A stretch of 64,000 bases of DNA from Salininema proteolyticum (lineage in GTDB: Bacteria; Actinomycetota; Actinomycetes; Mycobacteriales; Micromonosporaceae): the NCBI RefSeq assembly GCF_042685645.1, contig NZ_JBHUNX010000001.1:1984001-2048000 (forward strand). The letters are read 5' to 3'. The position numbers and the translations under genes are program-made. Shown in pieces: positions 1-8,306 of this stretch. The notes beneath the pieces are model-generated. The model was not told the origin of the DNA and did no database searches. It worked only from the letters and a program-made list of their open reading frames with translations. How positions within the stretch are numbered: position 1 is the first letter of the stretch; every line of letters begins with the position of its first letter.

Positions 1-798
1 ACCGGCGACGACTCGTTCGGGGAGGGGGTCGTCCGCCTGACGGCCGCTCTGCTCGTCCAGGAGGGGCTCGTCGGCGTGGAGCACTCGACGGCCGATCGGC
101 GGCCCGAGTCAGGCCCTCGCGTCGCGGCGCGGACGGCCTTCCGGCGGGCGGCCCGGGGCGGGTCCGTCGGTGGGCCGCTGGGCGAGACCGTGTTCCGTGC
201 GACCGGGCGGACGGTGGAGGAGCACTATGAGCGCAGGCTCCGCCGGCCGTTGGGGATAGATCTCTACCTCGGTCTGCCCGAGTCCGAACGGTACCGTTAC
301 CTTCCCGCGCCGGGCGGCGGCCCGAGCGGCGACCGTCGGGAGGGTGAAGGCGACCGCGGGCCGGGCGGCGACGGCCCGGGCCCGAACTGCGGGGTCGGCA
401 ACGCACGCGGGGCTGCCTCCCTCTACTCCGCGGCCGTCTCCGGTACCGGCGTAGGAGAGCCTTTTCTCGATCGCGAGACGCTGGAAGGGATCGCCGGATC
501 GCGGACCCCGAGAACCGGCCTGGAGGGCGGGGAAGAGGACGGCCCGCTGCTCGGAGCCGTCCCGGGCGTGAGCCTCCCGTTCCCGGGCGATCGCGCCTTC
601 GGCCACGGCGGTGCGACCGGTTCGCTGTCCTTCGCCGATCCCGACGCCGGGATCGCCTACGCCTTCGTCCGGCGCGGCCCCTCCGTTCCCGCCGGGTACG
701 GCGTCGGAGAGAACGTTCCCCTGGTCGCCGCGGTCGCAGAGGCCGCCGGATGGACGGTTCCCGTCGGTATGTCCCCTGACCCCGCGCAGACGGCGTGA
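1..798 (+). CDS. beta-lactamase-family serine hydrolase, 3' part (cut by window start)
   Basis: The reading frame is open from the first base, so the gene begins before the window and only its C-terminal part, about 265 codons, is seen. Late in the protein lies FGHGGATGSLSFADPDAGIA, the HGG/G-type motif that replaces KTG in class C-like beta-lactamase/EstB serine hydrolases. The upstream Ser-X-X-Lys motif is outside the window. The family acts on ester or peptide bonds and actinomycetes carry many paralogues, so the substrate is unknown. The gene runs towards pafA and ends 54 bases from the pafA stop codon. Confidence 0.75.
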   Translation, partial: TGDDSFGEGVVRLTAALLVQEGLVGVEHSTADRRPESGPRVAARTAFRRAARGGSVGGPLGETVFRATGRTVEEHYERRLRRPLGIDLYLGLPESERYRYLPAPGGGPSGDRREGEGDRGPGGDGPGPNCGVGNARGAASLYSAAVSGTGVGEPFLDRETLEGIAGSRTPRTGLEGGEEDGPLLGAVPGVSLPFPGDRAFGHGGATGSLSFADPDAGIAYAFVRRGPSVPAGYGVGENVPLVAAVAEAAGWTVPVGMSPDPAQTA

Positions 799-852
799 AG
801 GCGGCCCCGAGCACTCACGGGCCCGGTGGCCGCCTTGTCGTCTCCGAATCGC

Positions 853-2211
853 TCACATGGACGCGATCAGCTTGTCGACCCTCTCGTCGCGGGAGCGGAA
901 CGGGTCCTTGCAGAGGACCGTCCGCTGTGCCTGGTCGTTGAGTTTCAGGTGGACCCAGTCCACTGTGAAGTCACGGCGCTTCTCCTGGGCGGCCTTGATG
1001 AACTCGCCGCGCAGGCGGGCGCGGGTCGACTGCGGCGGTTTGGCCTTGGCCTCGAAGACCTCTATCTCCTGGGTGAACTTGTTGGCCTGCCCTCGGGCCT
1101 CCATGAGGCTCTGCAGGCCGCGGCCGCGGCGGATGTCGTGGTAGGCCAGGTCCATCTGGGCGACGCGCGGAGAGGACAGCGAGACGCTGCGCTTGGCACA
1201 GTAGCGGTCGATCAGCTGCTTCTTGGCGACCCAGTCGATGTCGCGCTCGACCAGTTCGAGATTGTCGCTCTCCACGGCGTCCAGGACGCGGCCCCAGAGT
1301 TCGAGGACCTTCTTCGTGACTTCGTCGCCCCCGCGGGAGGCGACGAAGTCGGCCGCCTTGGCGTGGTACTCGCGCTGGATGTCCAGGGCGGAGGCCTCCC
1401 GTCCCGAGGCGAGCCGGACGGTCTTGCGGCCCGTGGTGTCGTGGCTGATCTCCCGGATGGCGCGGATCGGGTTCTCCAGGCTGAGGTCCCTCATGGACAC
1501 GCCCGTCTCGATCATCCTGAGCACCAGGTCGGCGGAGCCCACCTTGAGCATGGTCGTCATCTCGTTGACGTTGGAGTCGCCGACGATGACGTGCAGGCGG
1601 CGGTAGCGCTCGGCGTCGGCGTGCGGCTCGTCGCGCGTGTTGATGATCGGCCGCGAGCGGGTCGTGGCCGAGGAGACGCCCTCCCAGATGTGCTCGGCCC
1701 GCTGGGAGAGGCAGTACTTCGCTCCGCGCGGGGTCTGCAGGACCTTGCCGGCGCCGCAGATGAGTTGGCGCGTCACGAGGAACGGGATGAGGATCTCGGC
1801 GAGGCGGGCGAACTCGCCGTGGCGCGAGACGAGGTAGTTCTCGTGGCAGCCGTAAGAGTTCCCCGCGGAGTCGGTGTTGTTCTTGAACAGGTAGATGTCG
1901 CCGGCGATGCCCTCGTCGTGGAGGCGCTTCTCGGCGTCGATCATGAGCCCCTCCAGGATCCGCTCCCCGGCGCGGTCGTGGCGCACCAGGTCGGCGACGG
2001 AGTCGCACTCGGGGGTCGCGTACTCGGGGTGCGAGCCCACGTCGAGGTACAGGCGCGCTCCATTGCGGAGGAACACGTTGGAGGATCTCCCCCAGGAGAC
2101 GACGCGCCGGAACAGATAGCGGGCCACCTCGTCGGGCGACAGCCGGCGCTGCCCGCGGAAGGTGCATGTCACTCCGTACTCGGTCTCAATACCGAAAATT
2201 CGCCTGTCCAT
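853..2211 (-). CDS. pafA: Pup--protein ligase PafA
   Basis: PafA joins the C-terminal glutamate of Pup to substrate lysines using ATP, which marks proteins for the proteasome. The 452 residues are full length. FGIETEYG near residue 7 carries the Mg/ATP-binding glutamate of the carboxylate-amine ligase fold. RLYLDVGSHPEYATPEC contains the catalytic Asp57, the same number as in the M. tuberculosis enzyme. It is paralogous to dop, which lies upstream on the same strand. The short N-terminus, without the flap insert seen in Dop, separates the two. It lies 152 bases beyond prcA with a strong hairpin between them. The PafBC regulators that usually follow pafA are not seen; a convergent hydrolase gene is there instead. 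Confidence 0.97.
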   Translation of the reverse strand: MDRRIFGIETEYGVTCTFRGQRRLSPDEVARYLFRRVVSWGRSSNVFLRNGARLYLDVGSHPEYATPECDSVADLVRHDRAGERILEGLMIDAEKRLHDEGIAGDIYLFKNNTDSAGNSYGCHENYLVSRHGEFARLAEILIPFLVTRQLICGAGKVLQTPRGAKYCLSQRAEHIWEGVSSATTRSRPIINTRDEPHADAERYRRLHVIVGDSNVNEMTTMLKVGSADLVLRMIETGVSMRDLSLENPIRAIREISHDTTGRKTVRLASGREASALDIQREYHAKAADFVASRGGDEVTKKVLELWGRVLDAVESDNLELVERDIDWVAKKQLIDRYCAKRSVSLSSPRVAQMDLAYHDIRRGRGLQSLMEARGQANKFTQEIEVFEAKAKPPQSTRARLRGEFIKAAQEKRRDFTVDWVHLKLNDQAQRTVLCKDPFRSRDERVDKLIASM

Positions 2212-2305
2212 GCACTGAGGTTACACCCCGGGGGCGACGTTGAACACACTTCGGAGCGTAGTTTTTCCTGGGGGACAGGGTCCTTGACCAGCACCTGGAC
2301 GTGCT

Positions 2306-2340
2306 CGGCCCGCGGGACCGGCGGGCGGTCTCGCGGGCCG
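2306..2340 (-). terminator. hairpin between prcA and pafA
   Basis: Two 14-base arms (2306-2319 and 2327-2340) pair with a single mismatch around a 7-base loop, just past the prcA stop codon. There is no T-run, so this may be a partial terminator or an RNA-stabilising hairpin. It would let pafA be set at a level different from prcBA. Confidence 0.45.
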
Positions 2341-2363
2341 AGGCGGACGGTTCGGAAAGGGCG

Positions 2364-3104
2364 TCAGGAGCCCGAGCCGCTCGACGAGCCGCCCTCGGGC
2401 TCGCCGGGGTGCTCGGGCATAATCGCGTCCAGGGCGGCGCCCTCGATGCGGCGGAAGGTGCGGCCGGGCTTGGACCGCTCCAGGACGGCCACCTCGAGGA
2501 CCTCCTTGGACAGTTCGCGCTCGGTACCGTTCTCCCCGCCGGCCGCCAGGGCGCGCAGGGCGAGGGCGAACGCCTCCTGCAGGGGCGCGTTCGAGTCGTG
2601 GTTGCCCTCCAGGACGCTCACCAGCTGGTCGGCCTGGCCGCCCATGGCCAGGTAGCCCGGCTCGTGGTTGATGAAGCCGTCGAAGGTCAGCCGGTAGAGC
2701 TCGTCCTGCTCCGGCGTGGTCCCCACTCCCGCGACGCAGAGCTCCACCTCGAAGGGCTTGGTCTGCTCGGTGAAGATCGCTCCCAGGGTCTGGGCGTAGG
2801 CCTTGGCCAAGGAGACGGCGGTGACGTCGCGCCGGTCGTAGGAGTAGCCGCGCAGGTCGGCCATCCGGACTCCCGCGGTGCGCAGGTTCTCGAACTCTAT
2901 GTACTTGCCGACGGCGGCGAATCCGATGCGGTCGTAGAGCTCGTAAAGCTTGTACAGCGCGGTGGAGACGTTCTCGGCGACCATGAGGACGCCGTCGGCG
3001 CTGGAGAGGACGATGACGTTGCGGCCTCGGGAGATGTTCTTGCGGGCGTACTCCGAGCGGTCCCGCATGATCTGCTCGGGGCTGGTGTAGAACTGCATGG
3101 CCAT
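2364..3104 (-). CDS. prcA: proteasome subunit alpha
   Basis: PrcA forms the outer rings of the 20S proteasome and gates access of pupylated substrates from the Arc/Mpa ATPase. The protein is 246 aa, the usual size. The N-terminus MAMQFYTSPEQIMRDRSEYA is typical of actinobacterial alpha subunits and carries the gate residues. The start chosen is the ATG at 3104, 8 bases after AGAAGGAG; a second ATG two codons later is also possible. The open frame extends far upstream over prcB but that part is antisense-frame noise. It follows prcB by 14 bases in an operon. The tail is rich in Gly/Ser and acidic residues. Confidence 0.97.
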   Translation of the reverse strand: MAMQFYTSPEQIMRDRSEYARKNISRGRNVIVLSSADGVLMVAENVSTALYKLYELYDRIGFAAVGKYIEFENLRTAGVRMADLRGYSYDRRDVTAVSLAKAYAQTLGAIFTEQTKPFEVELCVAGVGTTPEQDELYRLTFDGFINHEPGYLAMGGQADQLVSVLEGNHDSNAPLQEAFALALRALAAGGENGTERELSKEVLEVAVLERSKPGRTFRRIEGAALDAIMPEHPGEPEGGSSSGSGS

Positions 3105-3118
3105 GGCTGGTTCTCCTT

Positions 3119-3946
3119 CTAGGCCTCTTCGGAGCGGCGGGCGATGATGTCGGCGGCCTGGGACGCCACTTCCTCGTCGTCGACGCGGACGGTGCCTTCG
3201 GCGGTGGCGCTCATGACGACCGGGTAGAGGCGGCGCACGGGGTCGGGGCCGCCGGTGGCGGAGTCGTCGTCGGCGGCGTCGTAGAGCGCCTCGATGACGG
3301 CCTTGACCGCGTCGTCGCGGCTCATCCCCCGTTTGTAGAGCTTCTTGAGCGATCCCTTGGCGAACAGGGAGCCCGAGCCGATGGAGTCGTAGTCCTTCTC
3401 CTCGTAGACGCCGCCGACGACGTCGAAGGAGAAGATCTTGCCCAGCGCCGAGCCTTCGGGGGCGTCCAGGTCGTATCCGGCGTAGATCGGCACGACCGCC
3501 AGCCCCTGCAGCGCGATGCCGAGGTTGCCCCGCAGCATCGTGGCCAGGCGGTTGGCCTTGCCGTCCAAGGTCAGCGGGCGCCCCTCGATCTTCTCGTAGT
3601 GCTCCAGCTCCGTCTGGTAGAGGCGGACCATCTCCAGGCCGAGGCCGGCGGTGCCGGCGATCCCGATCAGGCTGTGCGAGTCGGCCGGGAACACTTTCTC
3701 TATGTCGCGCGAGGAGATCAGGTTGCCCATGGTGGCGCGCCTGTCGCCGGCCATGACGACCCCGCCCTCGCAGCGGAGGGCGACGATGGTCGTGGCGTGG
3801 GCGGACATCTCCGAGTGGTCTCCTTCGGGAAGGCTGAGCTTGCCGGCCAGGAGGTCCGGGGCCGCTTGCGAGACGAAGTCGGTGAACGAGGAAGTTCCCA
3901 CGGCTGCGAACTGCGGCGGGATCCTTCCAGGGAATGCGTCGGTCAT
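3119..3946 (-). CDS. prcB: proteasome subunit beta (propeptide-bearing, catalytic)
   Basis: PrcB is the catalytic beta subunit and forms the inner rings of the 20S core. The 275-aa precursor carries a propeptide of about 51 residues. Self-cleavage would occur in AHA/TTIVAL, exposing Thr52 as the N-terminal nucleophile. The downstream GVVMAGDRRATMGN is the conserved strand with catalytic Asp and Lys-region residues. It is co-transcribed with prcA (14-base gap). Pup lies 160 bases upstream, separated by a GC-rich hairpin. Confidence 0.97.
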   Translation of the reverse strand: MTDAFPGRIPPQFAAVGTSSFTDFVSQAAPDLLAGKLSLPEGDHSEMSAHATTIVALRCEGGVVMAGDRRATMGNLISSRDIEKVFPADSHSLIGIAGTAGLGLEMVRLYQTELEHYEKIEGRPLTLDGKANRLATMLRGNLGIALQGLAVVPIYAGYDLDAPEGSALGKIFSFDVVGGVYEEKDYDSIGSGSLFAKGSLKKLYKRGMSRDDAVKAVIEALYDAADDDSATGGPDPVRRLYPVVMSATAEGTVRVDDEEVASQAADIIARRSEEA

Positions 3947-4043
3947 CTTGGCCCCCTCGTCTGGTCACTGTCTGTGAGGTCGTTTGCGTTCATTATCCAC
4001 TGTGGCGGCGAGAGCCGCGGTGCGGGGAGGTGAGGGAAGGGAG

Positions 4044-4068
4044 GCGGCGGGCGCCGAGCGCCCGCCGC
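4044..4068 (-). terminator. hairpin between pup and prcB
   Basis: A perfect 10-bp GC-only stem (4044-4053 with 4059-4068) and a 5-base loop sit between the pup stop and the prcB start. No T-run follows. As a partial terminator it would allow much more pup than prcBA message from the pup promoter; this role is inferred. Confidence 0.45.
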
Positions 4069-4106
4069 GGGAAGTCCACTCGGCCGGGACGGGGCCCCGG
4101 CGGCGG

Positions 4107-4322
4107 CTACTGTCCTCCCTTTTGGACGAAGGATCGGACGAACTCCTCGGAGTTGGTCTCCAGGACGTCGTCGATCTCGTCGAGGAGGTCGTCCACGTCT
4201 TCGGTGAGCTCTTCTTGCCGTTCGGCGACCTCGGCCTCCGCCGTGGCTTCGGCGGTCTCCTCGGTCTCCTCGGTGCGGGAACGCTGGGATTGCGACTGCC
4301 CGCCGGTTTCCTTGGCTGCCAT
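4107..4322 (-). CDS. pup: prokaryotic ubiquitin-like protein Pup
   Basis: Pup is the 71-aa protein tag. It is disordered and acidic, with the C-terminal half EDVDDLLDEIDDVLETNSEE forming the Arc/Mpa-binding helix. It ends in Gly-Gly-Gln, so Dop must deamidate the last Gln to Glu before PafA can use it. A good ribosome site, AGGAAGGGG, precedes the ATG by 5 bases. It lies directly downstream of dop, and the 103-base gap holds a promoter-like sequence. Confidence 0.98.
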   Translation of the reverse strand: MAAKETGGQSQSQRSRTEETEETAEATAEAEVAERQEELTEDVDDLLDEIDDVLETNSEEFVRSFVQKGGQ

Positions 4323-4371
4323 ACCGGCCCCTTCCTGTCGGGCGACCCGCGGGCCGCGTCCGTTTGTCGAT

Positions 4372-4399
4372 ATCGTAGCGCCCGAATCGGATAGTGCAA
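4372..4399 (-). promoter_or_regulatory. putative pup promoter
   Basis: On the minus strand TTGCAC (4399-4394) and TACGAT (4377-4372) are separated by 16 bases, a fair sigma-70/HrdB-type promoter. Transcription would start about 40 bases before the pup ATG. It lies in the dop-pup gap, so pup-prcBA could be transcribed independently of dop. Confidence 0.45.
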
Positions 4400-4425
4400 G
4401 GTACTCAACGCTATGAGCGGGGAGC

Positions 4426-5934
4426 CTATTCCCTTCCGGTGAGCACTTCCAGGAGGTCCTCGGCGCTCTCGCAGCGATCGAAGAGCTCTCCCACGTGGGC
4501 TTCCGTCCCCCGGGCCGGCTCGGCCATGGGGACGCGGACGAGCGAGTCGCGTCCGACGTCGAAGATGACCGAGTCCCAGGAGGCGGCCACGACCTGCGCG
4601 GGGAAGCGCTCCAGGCAGCGGCCCCGGAAGAACGCGCGGGTGTCCTTCGGCGGCTCGGTCATGGCACGGCGGACCTCGTCGTCGCCGACCAGGCGCTTCA
4701 TCGCGCCCCGCGCGACGAGCTTGTGGTAGAGGCCCTTGGAGGGGCGCACATCGTGGTACTGCAGGTCGATGGCCTGGAGCTTGTGACTGTCCCAGCTCAG
4801 GCCCTCGCGGTCGCGGTAGCGGTTGAGCAGGTGCAGCTTGGCCGGCCAGTCGAGGATGTCGGCGCAGTCCATGGGGTCGCGCTCGAGCCTGTCGAGCACC
4901 TCGCCCCACAGGTCGAGCAGTTCACGGGTCTCCTCGTCGGCCTCGGAGCCGTAAAAGGCGACGGCCTCGGCGTGGAAGCGCTGCTGGAGCTCGACCGCGG
5001 TGACCTGCGAACCGTTGCGCAGCTCGATCTTGTGCTTGAGCGTCGGGTCGTGGCTGACGGCCCGCAGCTCGGCGACGGGCTCGGCGACCGTCAGCGACCC
5101 GTCGAAGGCGCCGGCCTCGATCATCGACAACACGATCGCGGCGGTGCCGACCTTCAGGTAGGTGGCCGTCTCGGACATGTTCGCGTCGCCGATGATGACG
5201 TGCAGGCGCCGGTAGCGGTCGGCGTCCGAGTGCGGCTCGTCGCGAGTGTTGATGATGGGCCGTTTCAGGGTCGTCTCGAGGCCGACCTCGACCTCGAAGA
5301 AGTCGGCGCGCTGGGAGATCTGGAAGCCCTTCTCCGAGGCGTCCTGGCCGACCCCGATGCGCCCGGCCCCGGCGAACACCTGGCGGGTGACGAGGAAGGG
5401 CGTGAAGTGGGTGACGATCTCGGCGAAGGGCACCGAGCGGCTCATCAGGTAGTTCTCGTGGGCGCCGTAGGAGGCGCCCTTGTTGTCCGTGTTGTTCTTG
5501 TAGAGGGTGATGGGGTTGACGCCCGGCGTCTGGGCGGCGCGCTCGGCGGCCGCGGCGAGGGTCGCCTCCCCGGCCTTGTCGTAGAGGACGATGTCGCGGG
5601 GGTTGGTCACCTCGGGCGTGGAGTACTCGGGGTGGGCGTGGTCGACGTAGAAGCGGGCCCCGTTGGTGAGGATGATGTTGGCCAGGCCGGTGTCGTCGTC
5701 GGCGAGGTTCTCCGCGGGGTCGTGCAGGGTGCCGTTGTAGGTGAAGCCGCGGGCGTCGCGCAGCGGCGTCTCCTCCTCGTAGTCCCAGCGGGCGCGGCCG
5801 CCCCGGTAGAAGTCCGGATGGGTCGCGTAGGCGTTGACGATCTGGGAGGAGGTCATCATCGGGTTGGCACCGGGCTGTCCGGGCACGCTGATGCCGTATT
5901 CCACCTCGGTGCCCATGATCCGGCGTACGGACAT
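4426..5934 (-). CDS. dop: Pup deamidase/depupylase Dop
   Basis: Dop deamidates the C-terminal Gln of Pup and removes Pup from substrates. The protein has 502 aa. MGTEVEYGIS at the N-terminus carries the Mg-binding glutamate. FYVDHAHPEYSTPEV holds the catalytic Asp98. Residues about 40-80 (GGRARWDYEEETPL to HDPAENLADD) form the Dop-specific loop missing from PafA. RPIINTRDEPHSDADRYRRLHVI is the motif shared by both paralogues. It lies between arc and pup on the same strand, and a 12-bp hairpin separates it from arc. Confidence 0.97.
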   Translation of the reverse strand: MSVRRIMGTEVEYGISVPGQPGANPMMTSSQIVNAYATHPDFYRGGRARWDYEEETPLRDARGFTYNGTLHDPAENLADDDTGLANIILTNGARFYVDHAHPEYSTPEVTNPRDIVLYDKAGEATLAAAAERAAQTPGVNPITLYKNNTDNKGASYGAHENYLMSRSVPFAEIVTHFTPFLVTRQVFAGAGRIGVGQDASEKGFQISQRADFFEVEVGLETTLKRPIINTRDEPHSDADRYRRLHVIIGDANMSETATYLKVGTAAIVLSMIEAGAFDGSLTVAEPVAELRAVSHDPTLKHKIELRNGSQVTAVELQQRFHAEAVAFYGSEADEETRELLDLWGEVLDRLERDPMDCADILDWPAKLHLLNRYRDREGLSWDSHKLQAIDLQYHDVRPSKGLYHKLVARGAMKRLVGDDEVRRAMTEPPKDTRAFFRGRCLERFPAQVVAASWDSVIFDVGRDSLVRVPMAEPARGTEAHVGELFDRCESAEDLLEVLTGRE

Positions 5935-5956
5935 AGTCTTCTTCCGATCTAATGTG

Positions 5957-5985
5957 CGTGCGGGCCGCGTCTAGCGGCCCGCACG
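5957..5985 (-). terminator. hairpin between arc and dop
   Basis: A perfect 12-bp stem (5957-5968 with 5974-5985) and 5-base loop fill most of the 80-base gap between arc and dop. It has no T-run. It may attenuate arc transcription before dop. Confidence 0.45.
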
Positions 5986-6014
5986 TGGAGGTCCGGACCT
6001 CGGCCCGGCTTCTG

Positions 6015-7790
6015 TCAGAGGTACTGTCCGGTGTTGTTGACGGTGTCGATGCTGCGTCCGGAGTCCTGTCCCTTGCCCGAGACCAGGGTACGGATGTACA
6101 CGATCCTCTCGCCCTTCTTACCGGAAATCCTGGCCCAGTCGTCGGGGTTGGTGGTATTGGGCAGGTCCTCGTTCTCGCGGAACTCGTCGACTGTCGCCTG
6201 GATGAGGTGCTGCAGGCGGACGCCCTTCTGCTCGTTGGTGAGGAAGTCCTTGATGGCCATCTTCTTGGCGCGGGCCACGATGTTCTCGATCATGGCGCCG
6301 GAGTTGAAGTCCTTGAAGTACAGGACCTCCTTGTCGCCGTCGGCGTAGGTGACCTCGAGGAAGCGGTTGTCGTCGTTCTCGGAGTACATCCGCTCGACCA
6401 CGGCCTGGATCATCGACTGGACGGTCGACTCCCGGTCCTTGTCGTGCTCGGCGAGGTCGTCGCCGTGCAGCGGCAGGTCGGTGGTGATGTACTTGGAGAA
6501 GATGTCGCGGGCGCTCTCGGCGTCCGGGCGCTCGATCTTGATCTTCACGTCCAGGCGGCCCGGGCGCAGGATCGCCGGGTCGATCATGTCCTCGCGGTTG
6601 GAGGCGCCGATGACGATGACGTTCTCCAGCCCTTCCACGCCGTCGATCTCCGACAGCAGCTGCGGGACGATGGTGTTCTCCACGTCGGAGGAGACGCCGG
6701 ATCCGCGGGTGCGGAAGATGGAGTCCATCTCGTCGAAGAACACGATGACCGGCATGCCCTCGCCGGCCTTCTCGCGGGCCCGCTGGAAGACCAGGCGGAT
6801 GTGCCGCTCGGTCTCGCCGACGTACTTGTTCAGCAGCTCCGGGCCCTTGATGTTGAGGAAGTAGCTCTTCGCGTGCCCCTCGCCGCGGTTCTCCACGACC
6901 TTCTTGGCCAGCGAGTTGGCCACGGCCTTGGCGATCAGCGTCTTGCCGCAGCCGGGCGGGCCGTAGAGCAGGATGCCCTTGGGCGGGCGCAGCTGGTGTT
7001 CCCGGAAGAGGTCGGCGTGCAGGAACGGCAGCTCCACCGCGTCGCGGATGAGCTCTATCTGCCCGTCGAGACCGCCGATGTCGTAGTAGTCGACGTCGGG
7101 GACCTCCTCGAGGACGAGCTGCTCGACCTCGCTCTTCTGGATGCGCTCGTACGCGTACCCGGCGCGCGGTTCGATCATCACCGCGTCCCCGGCGCGCAGG
7201 GGCTGGTTCATGAGCGCGTCGGAGAGCAGGACGACCTGCTCCTCGTCGGCGTGCGTCGTCACCAGCGCCCGGTCGGCCAGGCCGCTCTCGGCGTCGGCCA
7301 GCAGCTCCTTGATGGAGGCGACCTCGCCGGTGCGGTCGTAGTCCAGGACCTCGACGATGTTCATCGCGTCGTTGAGCAGGACCTCCTGTCCCCGCTCGAC
7401 GTCCTCGGGATCTATGGAGGGGGCCAGCGAGACGCGGAACTTGCGTCCGGAGGCGAAGATGTCGGCGAGACCGTCCTCGACTCCGCGAAGGAAGATTCCG
7501 TATCCGCTCGGCGGCTGCGCCAGCCGGTCGATCTCCTCTTTGAGGGTCACGATCTGCTCGCGCGCCTCCTTGAGTGTGGCCACCAGCCGCTCGTTCTGCT
7601 CGCTCAGCCTGTCCACCTGGGCCTGGGCCGCCAAGAGGCGCTCCTCCAGGAGCTGGACGTGCCTGGGAGACTCTCGCAATTGCATTCTGGCTGCCGCCAG
7701 TTCGTCCTTCAGCTCCTCCACCTGCTGGGACAGGTCGTCGTCGCCGAGGCCGGCGTCATTGGGTCGAAGGTCATCGTTGTTGCGTGCCAC
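6015..7790 (-). CDS. arc: proteasome-associated AAA+ ATPase Arc/Mpa
   Basis: This hexameric AAA+ unfoldase captures Pup and threads pupylated proteins into the 20S core. Domains in order: N-terminal coiled coil (about residues 20-92), which binds Pup; two OB-type domains (about 95-230); AAA+ module from about 235 with Walker A GPPGCGKT (277-284), Walker B VIVFFDEMD and the arginine-finger region AILRPGRLD. It ends in GQYL, the C-terminal penultimate-Tyr tail that docks on PrcA and opens the gate. The start is a GTG with GGGAGGTG 6-8 bases before it. It is divergent from the ferredoxin gene. Confidence 0.97.
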   Translation of the reverse strand: MARNNDDLRPNDAGLGDDDLSQQVEELKDELAAARMQLRESPRHVQLLEERLLAAQAQVDRLSEQNERLVATLKEAREQIVTLKEEIDRLAQPPSGYGIFLRGVEDGLADIFASGRKFRVSLAPSIDPEDVERGQEVLLNDAMNIVEVLDYDRTGEVASIKELLADAESGLADRALVTTHADEEQVVLLSDALMNQPLRAGDAVMIEPRAGYAYERIQKSEVEQLVLEEVPDVDYYDIGGLDGQIELIRDAVELPFLHADLFREHQLRPPKGILLYGPPGCGKTLIAKAVANSLAKKVVENRGEGHAKSYFLNIKGPELLNKYVGETERHIRLVFQRAREKAGEGMPVIVFFDEMDSIFRTRGSGVSSDVENTIVPQLLSEIDGVEGLENVIVIGASNREDMIDPAILRPGRLDVKIKIERPDAESARDIFSKYITTDLPLHGDDLAEHDKDRESTVQSMIQAVVERMYSENDDNRFLEVTYADGDKEVLYFKDFNSGAMIENIVARAKKMAIKDFLTNEQKGVRLQHLIQATVDEFRENEDLPNTTNPDDWARISGKKGERIVYIRTLVSGKGQDSGRSIDTVNNTGQYL

Positions 7791-7905
7791 GGGTCACACC
7801 TCCCACATGAGGGTACTTGCCTCAACCCTAACGGATTGAAGACCTAAATAGTAGTCTGTCCCACTGACATTGGCCAGACTGTTCGGAGCAATTATTCTGG
7901 AGTGT

Positions 7906-8196
7906 ATGGCTGATGAAGACCGTGACTGGGAAGTTCTCATAGACCAGGACGCCTGCACAGGGGACGGTCTGTGCGTCCAATACGCGTCCGATGTGTTCGA
8001 ATTCGACATAGACGGGCTGGCGTACGTGAAGGACGCCGCCGGTGAACTACGAACGGCTCCAGGGGAAAGCGTGCCCGTACCGCTGCACCTCGGAGAGTCG
8101 ATCGTGAACGCCGCACACGACTGCCCCGGCGAATGCATATACGTCAAGCGCAAATCCGACGGAGAGGCCGTGGCCGGACCCGGCGCGGACGACTGA
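7906..8196 (+). CDS. single-cluster 3Fe-4S ferredoxin
   Basis: A small acidic electron carrier of 96 aa. DACTGDGLC gives C-X5-C and HDCPGE gives the C-P partner, the three-cysteine pattern of actinobacterial 3Fe-4S ferredoxins that serve cytochromes P450 and other oxidoreductases. The ATG at 7906 is preferred because it gives the usual compact N-terminus, although GGAG lies only 3 bases before it; an in-frame TTG at 7870 would add 12 residues. It is divergent from arc, a placement seen in several actinomycetes. No partner oxidoreductase is adjacent. Confidence 0.88.
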   Translation: MADEDRDWEVLIDQDACTGDGLCVQYASDVFEFDIDGLAYVKDAAGELRTAPGESVPVPLHLGESIVNAAHDCPGECIYVKRKSDGEAVAGPGADD

Positions 8197-8243
8197 CGCC
8201 GCTCCACCGCCCTCAATGGACGGAAACGGCGCGGCGCGAAAAA

Positions 8244-8288
8244 GGGCGCCCGCGAAAGGCTTTCATTTTCAGCCTTTCGCGGGCGCCC
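8244..8288. terminator. bidirectional terminator, ferredoxin/trmI
   Basis: A perfect 18-bp stem (8244-8261 with 8271-8288) and a 9-base loop lie between the convergent ferredoxin and trmI genes. An A-run precedes the left arm, which gives a T-run for minus-strand transcripts. Confidence 0.85.
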
Positions 8289-8306
8289 TCGCCGTGTTCC
8301 GGGGCC

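Noticed and set aside
826..2655. 609-codon open frame antisense to pafA and prcA
   Set aside because: Same GC artefact; it crosses two recognised genes and an intergenic hairpin and resembles nothing.
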